The notes under the pieces were generated by a model. That model had not been told where the DNA came from. It was given only the letters and a program-made list of their open reading frames with translations, and searched no databases. Of a stretch of 64,000 bases of DNA, positions 1 to 8,379 are shown one piece after another. The position numbers and the translations under genes were made by a program. Where the stretch lies: positions 186,001 to 250,000 of the forward strand of contig CP073749.1 in the NCBI GenBank assembly GCA_024398055.1, in the 5' to 3' direction. The DNA comes from a bacterium SCSIO 12741. Lineage in GTDB: Bacteria; Bacteroidota; Bacteroidia; Flavobacteriales_G; Salibacteraceae. The first letter of the stretch is position 1. The number at the start of each line of letters is the position of its first letter.

Positions 1-164
1 GTAAACTGAAGTCTATCGTTACCCAGATGGTGTTCAATATTGTCTTTATTACCGGTGGACAGATTGTCGATTCCGTCAACCATCCAATCGGTTTCTGCGA
101 TCACTCGGTCAAGTAGGTTGGATCCGATAAATCCAGCTACTCCTGTAATCAATACTTTTTTCAT
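1..164 (-). CDS. NAD-dependent epimerase/dehydratase, N-terminal part (cut by left edge)
   Basis: Only the first 54 residues are inside the window. They begin with an ATG at 164 and carry the Rossmann dinucleotide-binding signature GVAGFIGSNL at residues 8-17, typical of extended short-chain dehydrogenases that epimerise or dehydrate nucleotide sugars. The gene is the last visible member of the minus-strand polysaccharide operon: its start lies 1 bp after the stop of the SIS isomerase gene, so the two are almost certainly cotranscribed. By context it should act on a nucleotide-activated sugar in the cytoplasm. The substrate cannot be told from this fragment. Confidence 0.85.
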   Translation of the reverse strand, partial: MKKVLITGVAGFIGSNLLDRVIAETDWMVDGIDNLSTGNKDNIEHHLGNDRLQF

Positions 165-165
165 A

Positions 166-696
166 CTAAGCCTTTAGCTTTTCGGCGCACGCATCCAATA
201 CAGCGTGAATAAATACTTGGTGAAAGCACTCCACGATTCCATAGCTTTTGGCTGAAATGTGGAAATCTGAATCAGAGAGAGCTCTGAGTTTGTTGTCGGC
301 AGAAAATCCGGAACAGGACAATACTTTAACGCCCTTGCTCTGCGCTTCTTTCACACCGTTGATAATGTTGGCAGAATTCCCTGAGCTGCTAATTGCAATA
401 AGCAAATCTCCGGGCTCCATATACAACTTCAACCACTCGGCCAGGGCGTTTTCGTACCCATAGTCGTTGGCGTAACAGGTGATCAAAGCAGGATCGGTAA
501 AAGAATAGGAACGTTTGCGAACCATTTTACCAAAGTCCTCCATCATGTGAGAGGTGATTGAATTGGACCCACCATTTCCAATGAAGTACAGGTTGTTGGC
601 ATTCAGGATATCCTGAACCCAATCGTCGAGCAACTGAGCCGTTTCTTCCGACTCGAATACTGCCCGGTATGTCTCGTTATATAAATTGAGTGGCAT
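166..696 (-). CDS. SIS-domain phosphosugar isomerase, GmhA-like
   Basis: This 176-residue protein is a single SIS (sugar isomerase) domain. GNGGS at residues 40-44 and SSSGNSAN at 103-110 are the phosphosugar-binding loops seen in sedoheptulose-7-phosphate isomerase (GmhA), and the length is close to GmhA (about 190). GmhA makes D-glycero-D-manno-heptose 7-phosphate for LPS or capsule heptose. The start overlaps the end of the sugar kinase gene by 20 bp and the next gene follows after 1 bp. The neighbouring HldE-like kinase supports a heptose-type pathway, but the exact substrate is inferred from family and context only. Confidence 0.8.
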   Translation of the reverse strand: MPLNLYNETYRAVFESEETAQLLDDWVQDILNANNLYFIGNGGSNSITSHMMEDFGKMVRKRSYSFTDPALITCYANDYGYENALAEWLKLYMEPGDLLIAISSSGNSANIINGVKEAQSKGVKVLSCSGFSADNKLRALSDSDFHISAKSYGIVECFHQVFIHAVLDACAEKLKA

Positions 697-1558
697 ATTT
701 CAAAAGCGCTTCTGGTTCAACTGACTTTTCGTTGCACAACCAAGTGGTAGACAAGCTAGCGGCAAGAGCAGGAACAAGCATTCGTTGCTCTGGATTCATA
801 TCGATGGCTGAAGCGATACAGGCAAAGGCAAAAAAGGTATCGCCTGCCCCAATCGTATCAACAATCTGGCTTTTAAAGGAAGGAGTTTTGATAAACTGAG
901 ATCCGTTGTAAAATGAAGATCCAGCAGCTCCTAAAGTGACGTAAATTTCTTCGGTATTCGTTTCGTAATTAAACAAGCCCTTGATGGTCTCTTCGTCCAT
1001 GCTCGAGATCTTCTTGTTCAATTGTAAACTGGCCTCCCTCAAATCGATGCAAATGCTTCTTTTGTGGCTGTTTTTCCACTTGCTCAAGCGGTTAAAACCA
1101 AAGTTGTTGGAATTGGTTTGACACATTAAATGAAAGCCATCATCCACCAAGAGGTTATCACAATATCCGTGACCAAAATCAGCCACAATAACCACATCGT
1201 AATCACGGCCTCGAACATCCAGCTGATGGTTCGAAAAATCCGGAAAACGGTTAATCTCTACGTGTTTATCAGAACTGTTGGCATCAATCAAACGGGTTTT
1301 CACAATGCGGTGATCGTCCCCATTGGTTTCGATGTCCACTTGCTTCACAAAACCTTTCAAGTGATTGGCCACGGCCATAGCACCACCTTGTTGTTCGGAT
1401 ATGGCATCGTCTTCTACCCTAAATACCGGGCAAAAGGATTTCATGGAGTGCCCTTCGTAGTTCACCCTTTGAAATCGATCGGTAATCGTTTCTCCAATTA
1501 CCAATACCCGAAGGTCGGAGACTCCCTGAAAAAAGTTATCGATTGTGGTTAACTTCAT
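677..1558 (-). CDS. PfkB/ribokinase-family sugar kinase, HldE kinase-domain-like
   Basis: About 293 residues. The PfkB signature DTIGAGD (about residues 234-240) carries the catalytic Asp and anion-hole glycines, and QQGGAMAVAN near residue 56 resembles the N-terminal signature of the HldE/RfaE kinase domain, which phosphorylates heptose 7-phosphate at C1. No nucleotidyltransferase domain is attached, unlike full HldE. I chose the ATG at 1558 because it overlaps the upstream methyltransferase stop as ATGA; an in-frame start at 1573 is possible. The reading frame ends 20 bp inside the GmhA-like gene. Together the two suggest synthesis of an activated heptose-like sugar for the polysaccharide. 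Confidence 0.8.
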   Translation of the reverse strand: MKLTTIDNFFQGVSDLRVLVIGETITDRFQRVNYEGHSMKSFCPVFRVEDDAISEQQGGAMAVANHLKGFVKQVDIETNGDDHRIVKTRLIDANSSDKHVEINRFPDFSNHQLDVRGRDYDVVIVADFGHGYCDNLLVDDGFHLMCQTNSNNFGFNRLSKWKNSHKRSICIDLREASLQLNKKISSMDEETIKGLFNYETNTEEIYVTLGAAGSSFYNGSQFIKTPSFKSQIVDTIGAGDTFFAFACIASAIDMNPEQRMLVPALAASLSTTWLCNEKSVEPEALLKYATQFI

Positions 1559-2124
1559 TTCTTTCCACTGCAAATGAATACGAAGTGGTAGTGATTTTCT
1601 GGGTAAAAAGTAGAAATCGTTTGATCAATCTGTCCAAACGTATACACGTTGTGGAAGTAGCGATTACAGTAATCCAGCAACTCTTCAAAATCCAATTCGC
1701 GGATGTGCTCAATCTTGCGATTTTCGGTGGGAGGAGGATCCATTTTTCTTACCGTACTGATGTATAGTGTACCGTTGTCGGTCATCATTCGGTGAAGATC
1801 CTGCATCAATTTTTCCTGTCCGGCTTCATCCACGTGTTCAATTACCTCAAAACAAGTGATGATGTCAAAATTGCCTTCCTGGTAAGGAGACAAATCATTG
1901 ATCACGTCAATTCCTTTGGGCTTGTAGTCATCTGGATAAACATCGAAGGAAACAACCTCGGCAAAACGCTCTTTCAACAAGCGGCTCCCATATCCTGATC
2001 CACATCCAAAATCGAGCACTTTTGCCTCTCTGTTGTTGTGGGTTCTCAATACAAATTGGTAGCGCGCCAAGCTTACTAGCACGTCAATTCCATTCAAGTT
2101 AAAATCAATCTCAAGTCGTTTCAT
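1555..2124 (-). CDS. Class I SAM-dependent methyltransferase
   Basis: A 189-residue protein with the SAM-binding motif VLDFGCGSGYGSRLL at about residues 36-50 and a post-motif region FEVIEHV near residue 91, as in small-molecule and glycan methyltransferases of the Methyltransf_11/23 type. In this operon it probably methylates a sugar or a growing glycan in the cytoplasm, which is an inference from its position. It overlaps the preceding gene by 14 bp and the following kinase by an ATGA junction, so translation is probably coupled. Confidence 0.85.
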   Translation of the reverse strand: MKRLEIDFNLNGIDVLVSLARYQFVLRTHNNREAKVLDFGCGSGYGSRLLKERFAEVVSFDVYPDDYKPKGIDVINDLSPYQEGNFDIITCFEVIEHVDEAGQEKLMQDLHRMMTDNGTLYISTVRKMDPPPTENRKIEHIRELDFEELLDYCNRYFHNVYTFGQIDQTISTFYPENHYHFVFICSGKK

Positions 2125-3121
2125 GAAAACGTATCAGTTTATCTTTAATATCAGTGTTGCTGAATGCAAATATGGTATTAATATTTGGATTCAATTTATG
2201 GAGGTAAGCCAATGTAGAATGAACATCTGCAATCTCCGAATAATCTCTAATTCCGTGATAAATTACCGTTAAACCAGCGGTAAAATATGCACTAAGATAC
2301 ATGGCCCCGGAATGTGGCGTAATCATCATATCGGAAGAACCGATAAGTTGCAATATTTCACGATTATTGTGGGACACTCTCCATTTTACCCGTTCGTCTT
2401 TAATGGAAAATGAATCAATGCTTTGGTGCGGACTCCCTACCAGGTTAATTTCATCATAAACATCGAGCAAAGCTTCTACCAGTTTTTCATAGTCCCATAG
2501 TGGACCATTGGCAGCCAACTTAACCGGATTATCGGGTGGACGAAATCGTACAAATACAGAACATACCTTTTTCCCTGGCTCCCTTTTTCCATATACCTGG
2601 CTAAGATCGCTTACCTGAAAGAAATCACTTTTGTAAAGCCACTTTCGGTATTCGTACCAGTATTCTGTCTCATCTTCAAGGTACCAGGTTGGCCATCCTT
2701 TTTCGGCAAAGGACGACTTCAGGCGATTCCACTCTTCTGCTACATCGGCCGGAAACTCTTCGGCAAAATTGGATTTGATACTCGTCTCTCCACCAAAATC
2801 GCGAAGGGGATAGAATTGCTCATACAAAGGCTCACCTGTACTATCATACAAAAAGGCTTCAAACTTCTCAAAGCCCACAAAATGCACCTTCACCCCTTGT
2901 GCCTTTAACCAGGTTACCAAGGGAAGGTTGTGGGCCAGAAGATGCCCAAGTTCACCTATAAAGGGACCAAAAACACAAACGCCCTGATCTACGATGGTTT
3001 TCACCAATTGATCGGTCCGCTTCTTGTATTGACGGGATTTGTAATCCCTCAGTGCCTTACTTAAGTGGTTCCTCCAGGTTTTGGGAGGCGGGTATTCAAA
3101 GTTGAGCAAGGGTTTACTCAT
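2111..3121 (-). CDS. Putative glycosyltransferase of the polysaccharide operon
   Basis: A 336-residue protein without transmembrane segments that I do not firmly recognise. The C-terminal half contains MITPHSGAMYLSAYF, which resembles the nucleotide-sugar-binding stretch of GT-B enzymes such as GT9 heptosyltransferases and GT61-like capsule enzymes (a conserved HSG followed by a helix). An N-terminal FGPFIGELGHLLAHNLPLV segment resembles an acceptor-side loop. It sits between the fucosyltransferase (8 bp overlap) and the methyltransferase (14 bp overlap), which supports a role in assembling the same glycan. Donor and acceptor are unknown. Confidence 0.55.
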   Translation of the reverse strand: MSKPLLNFEYPPPKTWRNHLSKALRDYKSRQYKKRTDQLVKTIVDQGVCVFGPFIGELGHLLAHNLPLVTWLKAQGVKVHFVGFEKFEAFLYDSTGEPLYEQFYPLRDFGGETSIKSNFAEEFPADVAEEWNRLKSSFAEKGWPTWYLEDETEYWYEYRKWLYKSDFFQVSDLSQVYGKREPGKKVCSVFVRFRPPDNPVKLAANGPLWDYEKLVEALLDVYDEINLVGSPHQSIDSFSIKDERVKWRVSHNNREILQLIGSSDMMITPHSGAMYLSAYFTAGLTVIYHGIRDYSEIADVHSTLAYLHKLNPNINTIFAFSNTDIKDKLIRFHETT

Positions 3122-4046
3122 AACTGCTCATCCTTATCCAATTATCGGGTACGATATCAGCCGGGTGGGCTTGGTAGTTTTCTTTCCAGGGGGTACTCAC
3201 CCATTCTGCCGGGGCAATCACCATTTTTTCAGGATGATTAGACAACCAGGCACTCCACCAGGAAAAGGTGGAATTGGAAATCACAAAGTGCTTACACAAG
3301 GAGAGTAGGTACATTTCTACGGCATCCTGCCTGTCATGTTGTCCAGGTCGAACTACTTGAAAAGGCCGGCCTTGAAGAACTCCTTTACCAATATGCTCCT
3401 CCGCCCATTCGGGGTCATCTGAAAAAATGAAATAGGTTAAGTCCTGATGTTTCTTTTCTAACTCTTGAATGGCTCGTTGGTAATATAGTTTACCAATGTG
3501 TCCCAGGATTTCTTTAAAATCGGGATCGTTCACGTAATCACCACGGCGAACGTGAAGCCCAACCGAATGATTGGAGCTAATTCGATTAGCCAGCTCAGGC
3601 TCTGCTCCCGTAATCTTGGATTTGAAGGTAAAGTCCTTACATACAAGTTCACGAGAGTCTTTAAAGTACTTCTCGCTTTGAAAGGATCCTACCATACAGG
3701 TTCCGTCTTGAGCCTTCAAGTATTCTGCATGAAACCGGCGATCGGTTTCAATCAGTTCTTTTTTAGGAAAAAAGAGATTACCCAGAAAGTTGTACCAGCG
3801 GTGGCCTTTCACATGATAAGGCACTCCTACATACCGGTAGCGATTCCATCCGGTGATGGGTTTAGCTGAAAGCTCAAAACACTCCAGTGAAAAGTCCCGC
3901 AACAGGGTTTGATCATTGCTCGGCTTCATTCTGAGCAGAGAATCATCGTAATAGAGTTCGGTATTTAACTTTTCCGCCAAGCTATGAGCAAACGCAAATT
4001 GGAACATTTGGTTCCCCATTCCTCCACGAAGTTTTACAATTAACAT
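3114..4046 (-). CDS. Alpha-1,2-fucosyltransferase family protein (GT11)
   Basis: A 310-residue GT11 enzyme. Diagnostic motifs are GGMGNQMFQFAFA at residues 8-20, HVRRGDY in the middle (the HxRRxDY GDP-fucose-binding motif), and SNSTFSWWSAWLS near the C terminus. GT11 enzymes move fucose from GDP-fucose to O-2 of galactose or a related sugar. No GDP-fucose synthesis genes are visible here, so the donor must be made elsewhere or the donor is another GDP-sugar. The gene lies 10 bp after the ABC exporter gene and overlaps the next glycosyltransferase by 8 bp. Confidence 0.9.
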   Translation of the reverse strand: MLIVKLRGGMGNQMFQFAFAHSLAEKLNTELYYDDSLLRMKPSNDQTLLRDFSLECFELSAKPITGWNRYRYVGVPYHVKGHRWYNFLGNLFFPKKELIETDRRFHAEYLKAQDGTCMVGSFQSEKYFKDSRELVCKDFTFKSKITGAEPELANRISSNHSVGLHVRRGDYVNDPDFKEILGHIGKLYYQRAIQELEKKHQDLTYFIFSDDPEWAEEHIGKGVLQGRPFQVVRPGQHDRQDAVEMYLLSLCKHFVISNSTFSWWSAWLSNHPEKMVIAPAEWVSTPWKENYQAHPADIVPDNWIRMSSYE

Positions 4047-4056
4047 GTTACCCGAC

Positions 4057-5829
4057 TCATTTAGAACCAGCTGGACGCTCGGTTACATTCTGGATTTTTC
4101 CATCTTTCATCTCCAGAATTCGATTACAATACTTTAAGGTGCTCTTACGGTGAGCCACGATGATCAGGGTAATTCCTGAATCAGACAGTTTGTGAATCGA
4201 TTCGGTGATTTCGTTTTCTGTTTCCTCATCCAATGCTGAGGTTGCTTCATCAAAGATCAAAATACTGGACCTTCTGAAAAGGGCTCTTGCTATAGCCACC
4301 CTTTGACGCTGACCGCCTGAAATGGCCGCTCCGTCCTCTCCAATGGGCGAATCCCATCCGTTTGGCAACTTATCAAGTACATCCTCCAGCATGGCCAGCT
4401 TGATACACTCCATGAGCCATTTTTCATCCACCTCTTCCCGCTTGTAACCGAATGCAATATTCTCAAGCAAAGAAGCTTCGGCGATGTAAACGTCCTGCTT
4501 CACATATCCAAAATAGGACTGCCAATCCGGTTGATTTTCCGTTTGAAGCTGAACTTGATCCAAGGTCATTTTTCCCTGTTCAGGGATGTAGAATCCAAGA
4601 ATCAAGTTGATCAATGTGGTTTTACCCGAGCCTGATTGTCCAATAACCCCAATAGCTTCTCCCTTGCGAATTTCAAGGTTATCAATTTCGAAGCTAAAGT
4701 CTTTCTCATCAAATGCGAAGCGAACATTTTCCAGCTTCAAGGTACCTTCAAATTCTGGAGTTTTATCAATACGCTCAGGTAAATCAACCTCCTCTACCCC
4801 ATCAAAAAGCTCAACGAGGAACCGATACTGCTTGATCAACATCAAAGACGCTACAATTCGGTTGATGGAAGGCATTAAACGGTAAGCGGCCGTGGCAAAA
4901 ATCCCGAGCAAAAGAACGATCTCTTCCGTTCCTCCTTCCGACATTCGAACCCCGAAAAAGTAAATCACCACTACCCCAATAATGGCCGTTAATTCTGCCA
5001 AACGAGGAAAAACCTCATTCAATACATTACGCTCTACATTCAGCTTTTCATTCTGACGCTGATAACCTTCAAAGTCTTTGATGAAGAAGTCCTCCTCTTG
5101 AGACAGCTTTACATCGGTATACCCTTCCAAGCCCAACTTAACCCGTCGGATTACATGAGCATTGATATCATTTTGACGACGTCCGATAAAATCCATCCGT
5201 TTGCGCACAATCAAATAGAAGATCGCAGCAATGGGGAGCATGGTAATAATCAACATGATGAAAACCTTGGGGTTGTAAACGAACAAGGAAATCAAAATCA
5301 TCAAGGTTACCACCAATTCTGACATGATCTGCAAATAAGGGATCAACAAAAAGGAAGAAAACTGGTGCGTGCTGTAGAATACGTTTCGGAGCAAATCTGC
5401 ACTACTCGTTGCCTGAATAAACCGGAAAGGCTTAAACAAGTAATAACGAAGCAAGCGAACGGACATGTAGCGAATAACGGCACAGGCGAACTGCGATACT
5501 ACCCAACGCATAGACAGGTAAATCAATCCCCGGAAAAGGAAGATGGGCACCAGCATAAAGAAAAGCAGGAGGACAAAGCTCTCTGAATTCTCAGAACCTG
5601 TCCAATCGTAAAGATCCGCTAAAATCTTATGATCGAAAATGGATTCGGGGTTTTGAGCCAGAGCAAGAACCGGAAGAATAGTGGATAGACCAATAACATC
5701 GACAGCACCTGCTATCAAAATCATTAACAATACCCAAATCGACTTTTTGCGACTGTGCTTGGTTAGCAATTTCCAGATAGGCTTTGCTATCTCAAACAGC
5801 ATTCCGGCACTAAAACTTGACTTCGCCAT
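4057..5829 (-). CDS. ABC transporter, fused permease and ATPase (MsbA/PglK-like glycan exporter)
   Basis: A 590-residue half-transporter. The first ~330 residues hold about six membrane helices; the C-terminal part is a nucleotide-binding domain with Walker A GQSGSGKTT, signature ISGGQRQR, Walker B ILIFDEATSALD and the switch histidine in VAHRKST. It should work as a homodimer in the inner membrane. In a glycan operon it most likely flips a lipid-linked oligosaccharide, as PglK does, since no Wzx flippase is seen in this cluster. Lipid or drug export cannot be excluded from sequence alone. Confidence 0.88.
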   Translation of the reverse strand: MAKSSFSAGMLFEIAKPIWKLLTKHSRKKSIWVLLMILIAGAVDVIGLSTILPVLALAQNPESIFDHKILADLYDWTGSENSESFVLLLFFMLVPIFLFRGLIYLSMRWVVSQFACAVIRYMSVRLLRYYLFKPFRFIQATSSADLLRNVFYSTHQFSSFLLIPYLQIMSELVVTLMILISLFVYNPKVFIMLIITMLPIAAIFYLIVRKRMDFIGRRQNDINAHVIRRVKLGLEGYTDVKLSQEEDFFIKDFEGYQRQNEKLNVERNVLNEVFPRLAELTAIIGVVVIYFFGVRMSEGGTEEIVLLLGIFATAAYRLMPSINRIVASLMLIKQYRFLVELFDGVEEVDLPERIDKTPEFEGTLKLENVRFAFDEKDFSFEIDNLEIRKGEAIGVIGQSGSGKTTLINLILGFYIPEQGKMTLDQVQLQTENQPDWQSYFGYVKQDVYIAEASLLENIAFGYKREEVDEKWLMECIKLAMLEDVLDKLPNGWDSPIGEDGAAISGGQRQRVAIARALFRRSSILIFDEATSALDEETENEITESIHKLSDSGITLIIVAHRKSTLKYCNRILEMKDGKIQNVTERPAGSK

Positions 5830-5873
5830 TTCCTTTTAGTTGGTTTCTTCAAGATGCTCAGGCACCCTGAATC

Positions 5874-8312
5874 CTAACTCTCCTCATCCTTATATTCCTG
5901 GCCGTAGCCATAGCCGTATCCATATCCTAATCCATAACCGTATCCATATCCATAACCGGTGTAGGAATACAGCATGCGTTTCTTACGAATTCCGTTCAAT
6001 ATCAGGGCCACTTTTCCAATACTCTTGTTCTCCCAGAATTCATTAATGCTTCGAATATTTCGTCGTGTTGCATTATTTACGTTAATCACAAACAGACTTG
6101 CATCGGCATAACTCGAAAGCACCAGTGCGTCTGAAATAGGTCCAATTGGAGGGGTATCCAAAATGACGTAATCGTAATTTTCTTCGCAAAAACGAATCAA
6201 ATCTGCAACTCGCTTAGACATAACCAATTCACTCCCATTTGGCGGAATTGGTCCTGCGGATATCACATCAAGATTAGGAAGTTGTGTTCCTTTTACAATA
6301 TTCTCTACCGGCTCTGTTCCAATCAAGAAATTGGTGATTCCCACCTTATTATCCAGCTGAAGCGCCCGGTGTATTTTTGGTTTGTGTAAATCAAAATCCA
6401 GAATGACGGTACGCTTGTGCGCAATACTCAAAATGGCTCCGATATTGGAAGAAGTAAAAGTCTTCCCTTCTCCCGGTAAAATGGATGTAACTAATATTTT
6501 GTTGGCTATACCCGGCTTCTTTTCCATTTCACCTAAGGTAAACTCAAGATTTACCCGAATAGCCCGGTAGGATTCTGCCAGAGCACTCTTCGGCTGATTT
6601 ACCGAAATCAGGTATTCTCCATCATCCTTTTTCTCCAGATACTGAACTACTCCTCCAATCACACTGATTGGGGTAAGGCCCATCAATTCTTTTACACTCT
6701 CTACCCGATCGATGAGGAACCAACGAATAACGCTAAGTGAGATACCGATGAGCAATCCTACTAAAACAAAGGTTCCGTAAATCCGGTTTTTGTTAGGAGC
6801 GATAAGCCCAATAGTACGCGCCGATTCAATCACCTTGGTTTCTGGAATAATACTGGCCTCAGCAATTACCGTTTCTGCCTTACGCTCGAGGAGGAAGGTA
6901 TACAGGTTTTCGTGAATCTGAAGTTTTCGGCGAATATTCAGAATCTCCCGCTGACTTTTAGGAATGCTCTTAACCTTCTCCGTGTATTTATTAACGGCAA
7001 CTTCAACGGCTCGTTTCTGCTCTTCGAAAGCTCGGGTTGAATTTTCGAGATAGGTTAAAACATTTTTCCGCTGACGATCGATCTTGGCGTCAATCTCAAT
7101 AATATAAGGGTTGTTCTCGGTAGAATTGAATAGGCGGTTATTTCGCTCAATCTGAAGCGAGTAAAATTCGTTGATGGATTCCTTCAAATAGAGATCACCT
7201 TCTAATATATAAAGAGAAGGCGGCAACATCATTTTATCTGAAGTATTGACCATGTAATCTTCCAAGGATTTGATGGAACTCAATCTAAGGTTGACTTCGT
7301 TGAGTTGAGATTCATACTCCACCAATTTCTCGAAATACTCAGATTCTTCTTTGCTCAAATCGAGAATGGCCCGAGTTTCTCGATAAGATTCCAATTCCCG
7401 CTCAATTTCGTCCAGCAAAGAAACCACCTCTCCAATTTGCTTTTCGATAAAAGCCTGGGTATTCTCATTTACAGCTCGCTTGTTCTCTACCGTGTAATCA
7501 ATGTAGGTAGCAGACAGGGTATCGAGGAACATAGAAGCTCGCTCCGGAATCCGGTCGCTTAGGGTCAATTCCAAAATACTTGTCCATTCTAAACTCTGAA
7601 TAGAAAGGCTACCTTGAAAACGCTGAAGCAGTGCTCCTCTTGGATTTACTTGAAACTCGTAAGAAGTCTTTTTGATCTCTTCGATGATCTTAGGAGACTT
7701 GATGGTTACCAAATTCACGGTAAAGTTGAATCCATGATCCAAAATCCGATCTCCGAACTTGTATTCACGTACCACCTGCTCCTCACCCAAATTAAAGGTA
7801 AGGCTATAGGAATTGGAATCCAGAATGCGAAGGCCAAATAAACGTCCGTAAGCACCACCACCAAAATGGTCTGATTCAACTCGAAAAGGAGTGTTCTCAA
7901 AAACCTCTGTCGTACGGATACGACCTACAATGAAATAGGAAACATCAAACCCCAGTCTATCCAGGGTTGAATTGATCAAACTGGACGATTGTAAAACACG
8001 CTTCTGAGACTCGGTTTTGTTGTAGGATTGATAGGAGTTATCAACACCTAATCCTTTAAGAAGTCCCTTCTGATAATCATAAACATCACCCGAATTCAAT
8101 AATATTTGAGCCTTAGAGGCATAAATTTCGGGAACACGGTGAACGTAAAAAAGGGCAATTATGAGTCCTAATCCACCAAAAACGAGAAGGATAAGTGCAT
8201 TTTTTCGAAGAAATTTCAAATAGGTCGAAAAATCTTCTAAATCTATGATCTGGTCCTTCTTATTTACCAATGGAAATGCTTTGAATTTAGGCTCAAACAA
8301 ATATAGAATCAT
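5874..8312 (-). CDS. Wzc-type polysaccharide co-polymerase with tyrosine autokinase domain
   Basis: An 812-residue inner-membrane protein: first membrane helix about residues 37-52, a Wzz-type domain with long coiled coil (about 280-480), a second helix near 520-540, then a cytoplasmic BY-kinase domain with Walker A LPGEGKTF, Walker A-prime VILDFDLHKP and Walker B YVILDTPP. The C-terminal tail is a glycine-tyrosine repeat that supplies many candidate autophosphorylation sites. Family members control chain length and export of exopolysaccharide. It heads the minus-strand glycan operon. No partner Wza is encoded in this cluster; one is encoded in the second locus at 30833. The start region overlaps the divergent promoter of the 8380 gene. 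Confidence 0.92.
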   Translation of the reverse strand: MILYLFEPKFKAFPLVNKKDQIIDLEDFSTYLKFLRKNALILLVFGGLGLIIALFYVHRVPEIYASKAQILLNSGDVYDYQKGLLKGLGVDNSYQSYNKTESQKRVLQSSSLINSTLDRLGFDVSYFIVGRIRTTEVFENTPFRVESDHFGGGAYGRLFGLRILDSNSYSLTFNLGEEQVVREYKFGDRILDHGFNFTVNLVTIKSPKIIEEIKKTSYEFQVNPRGALLQRFQGSLSIQSLEWTSILELTLSDRIPERASMFLDTLSATYIDYTVENKRAVNENTQAFIEKQIGEVVSLLDEIERELESYRETRAILDLSKEESEYFEKLVEYESQLNEVNLRLSSIKSLEDYMVNTSDKMMLPPSLYILEGDLYLKESINEFYSLQIERNNRLFNSTENNPYIIEIDAKIDRQRKNVLTYLENSTRAFEEQKRAVEVAVNKYTEKVKSIPKSQREILNIRRKLQIHENLYTFLLERKAETVIAEASIIPETKVIESARTIGLIAPNKNRIYGTFVLVGLLIGISLSVIRWFLIDRVESVKELMGLTPISVIGGVVQYLEKKDDGEYLISVNQPKSALAESYRAIRVNLEFTLGEMEKKPGIANKILVTSILPGEGKTFTSSNIGAILSIAHKRTVILDFDLHKPKIHRALQLDNKVGITNFLIGTEPVENIVKGTQLPNLDVISAGPIPPNGSELVMSKRVADLIRFCEENYDYVILDTPPIGPISDALVLSSYADASLFVINVNNATRRNIRSINEFWENKSIGKVALILNGIRKKRMLYSYTGYGYGYGYGLGYGYGYGYGQEYKDEES
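5900..5968 (-). repeat. Degenerate 6-bp repeat coding for a Gly-Tyr tail in Wzc copy 1
   Basis: The stretch is built of alternating Tyr and Gly codons (TAT/TAC with GGA/GGC/GGT) and encodes YTGYGYGYGYGLGYGYGYGYG-type sequence near the C terminus. The codons vary at third positions, so the protein repeat is maintained rather than being a recent pure DNA expansion. Confidence 0.85.
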
Positions 8313-8348
8313 TCATTCAGCACGGCATATAATTGACTTTTTTTTTTA

Positions 8349-8356
8349 TATTTTTG
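8349..8356 (+). promoter_or_regulatory. Putative -7 promoter element TATTTTTG
   Basis: It matches the Bacteroidota TAnnTTTG consensus and lies 24 bp before the ATG at 8380. A TTG at 8333-8335 is closer than the usual -33 spacing, so the upstream element is weak. It supports starting the secreted protein at 8380 instead of further upstream. Confidence 0.45.
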
Positions 8357-8379
8357 ATGTTGGTAAATTACACCCCATT

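Noticed and set aside
5900-5968. CRISPR-like tandem repeat
   Set aside because: The periodicity is 6 bp, lies within a coding frame and encodes a Gly-Tyr tail; there are no spacers.
8245-8379. Upstream extension of the giant secreted protein frame
   Set aside because: It lies inside the divergent wzc gene and upstream of the TAnnTTTG element, and it places non-signal sequence before a good signal peptide.
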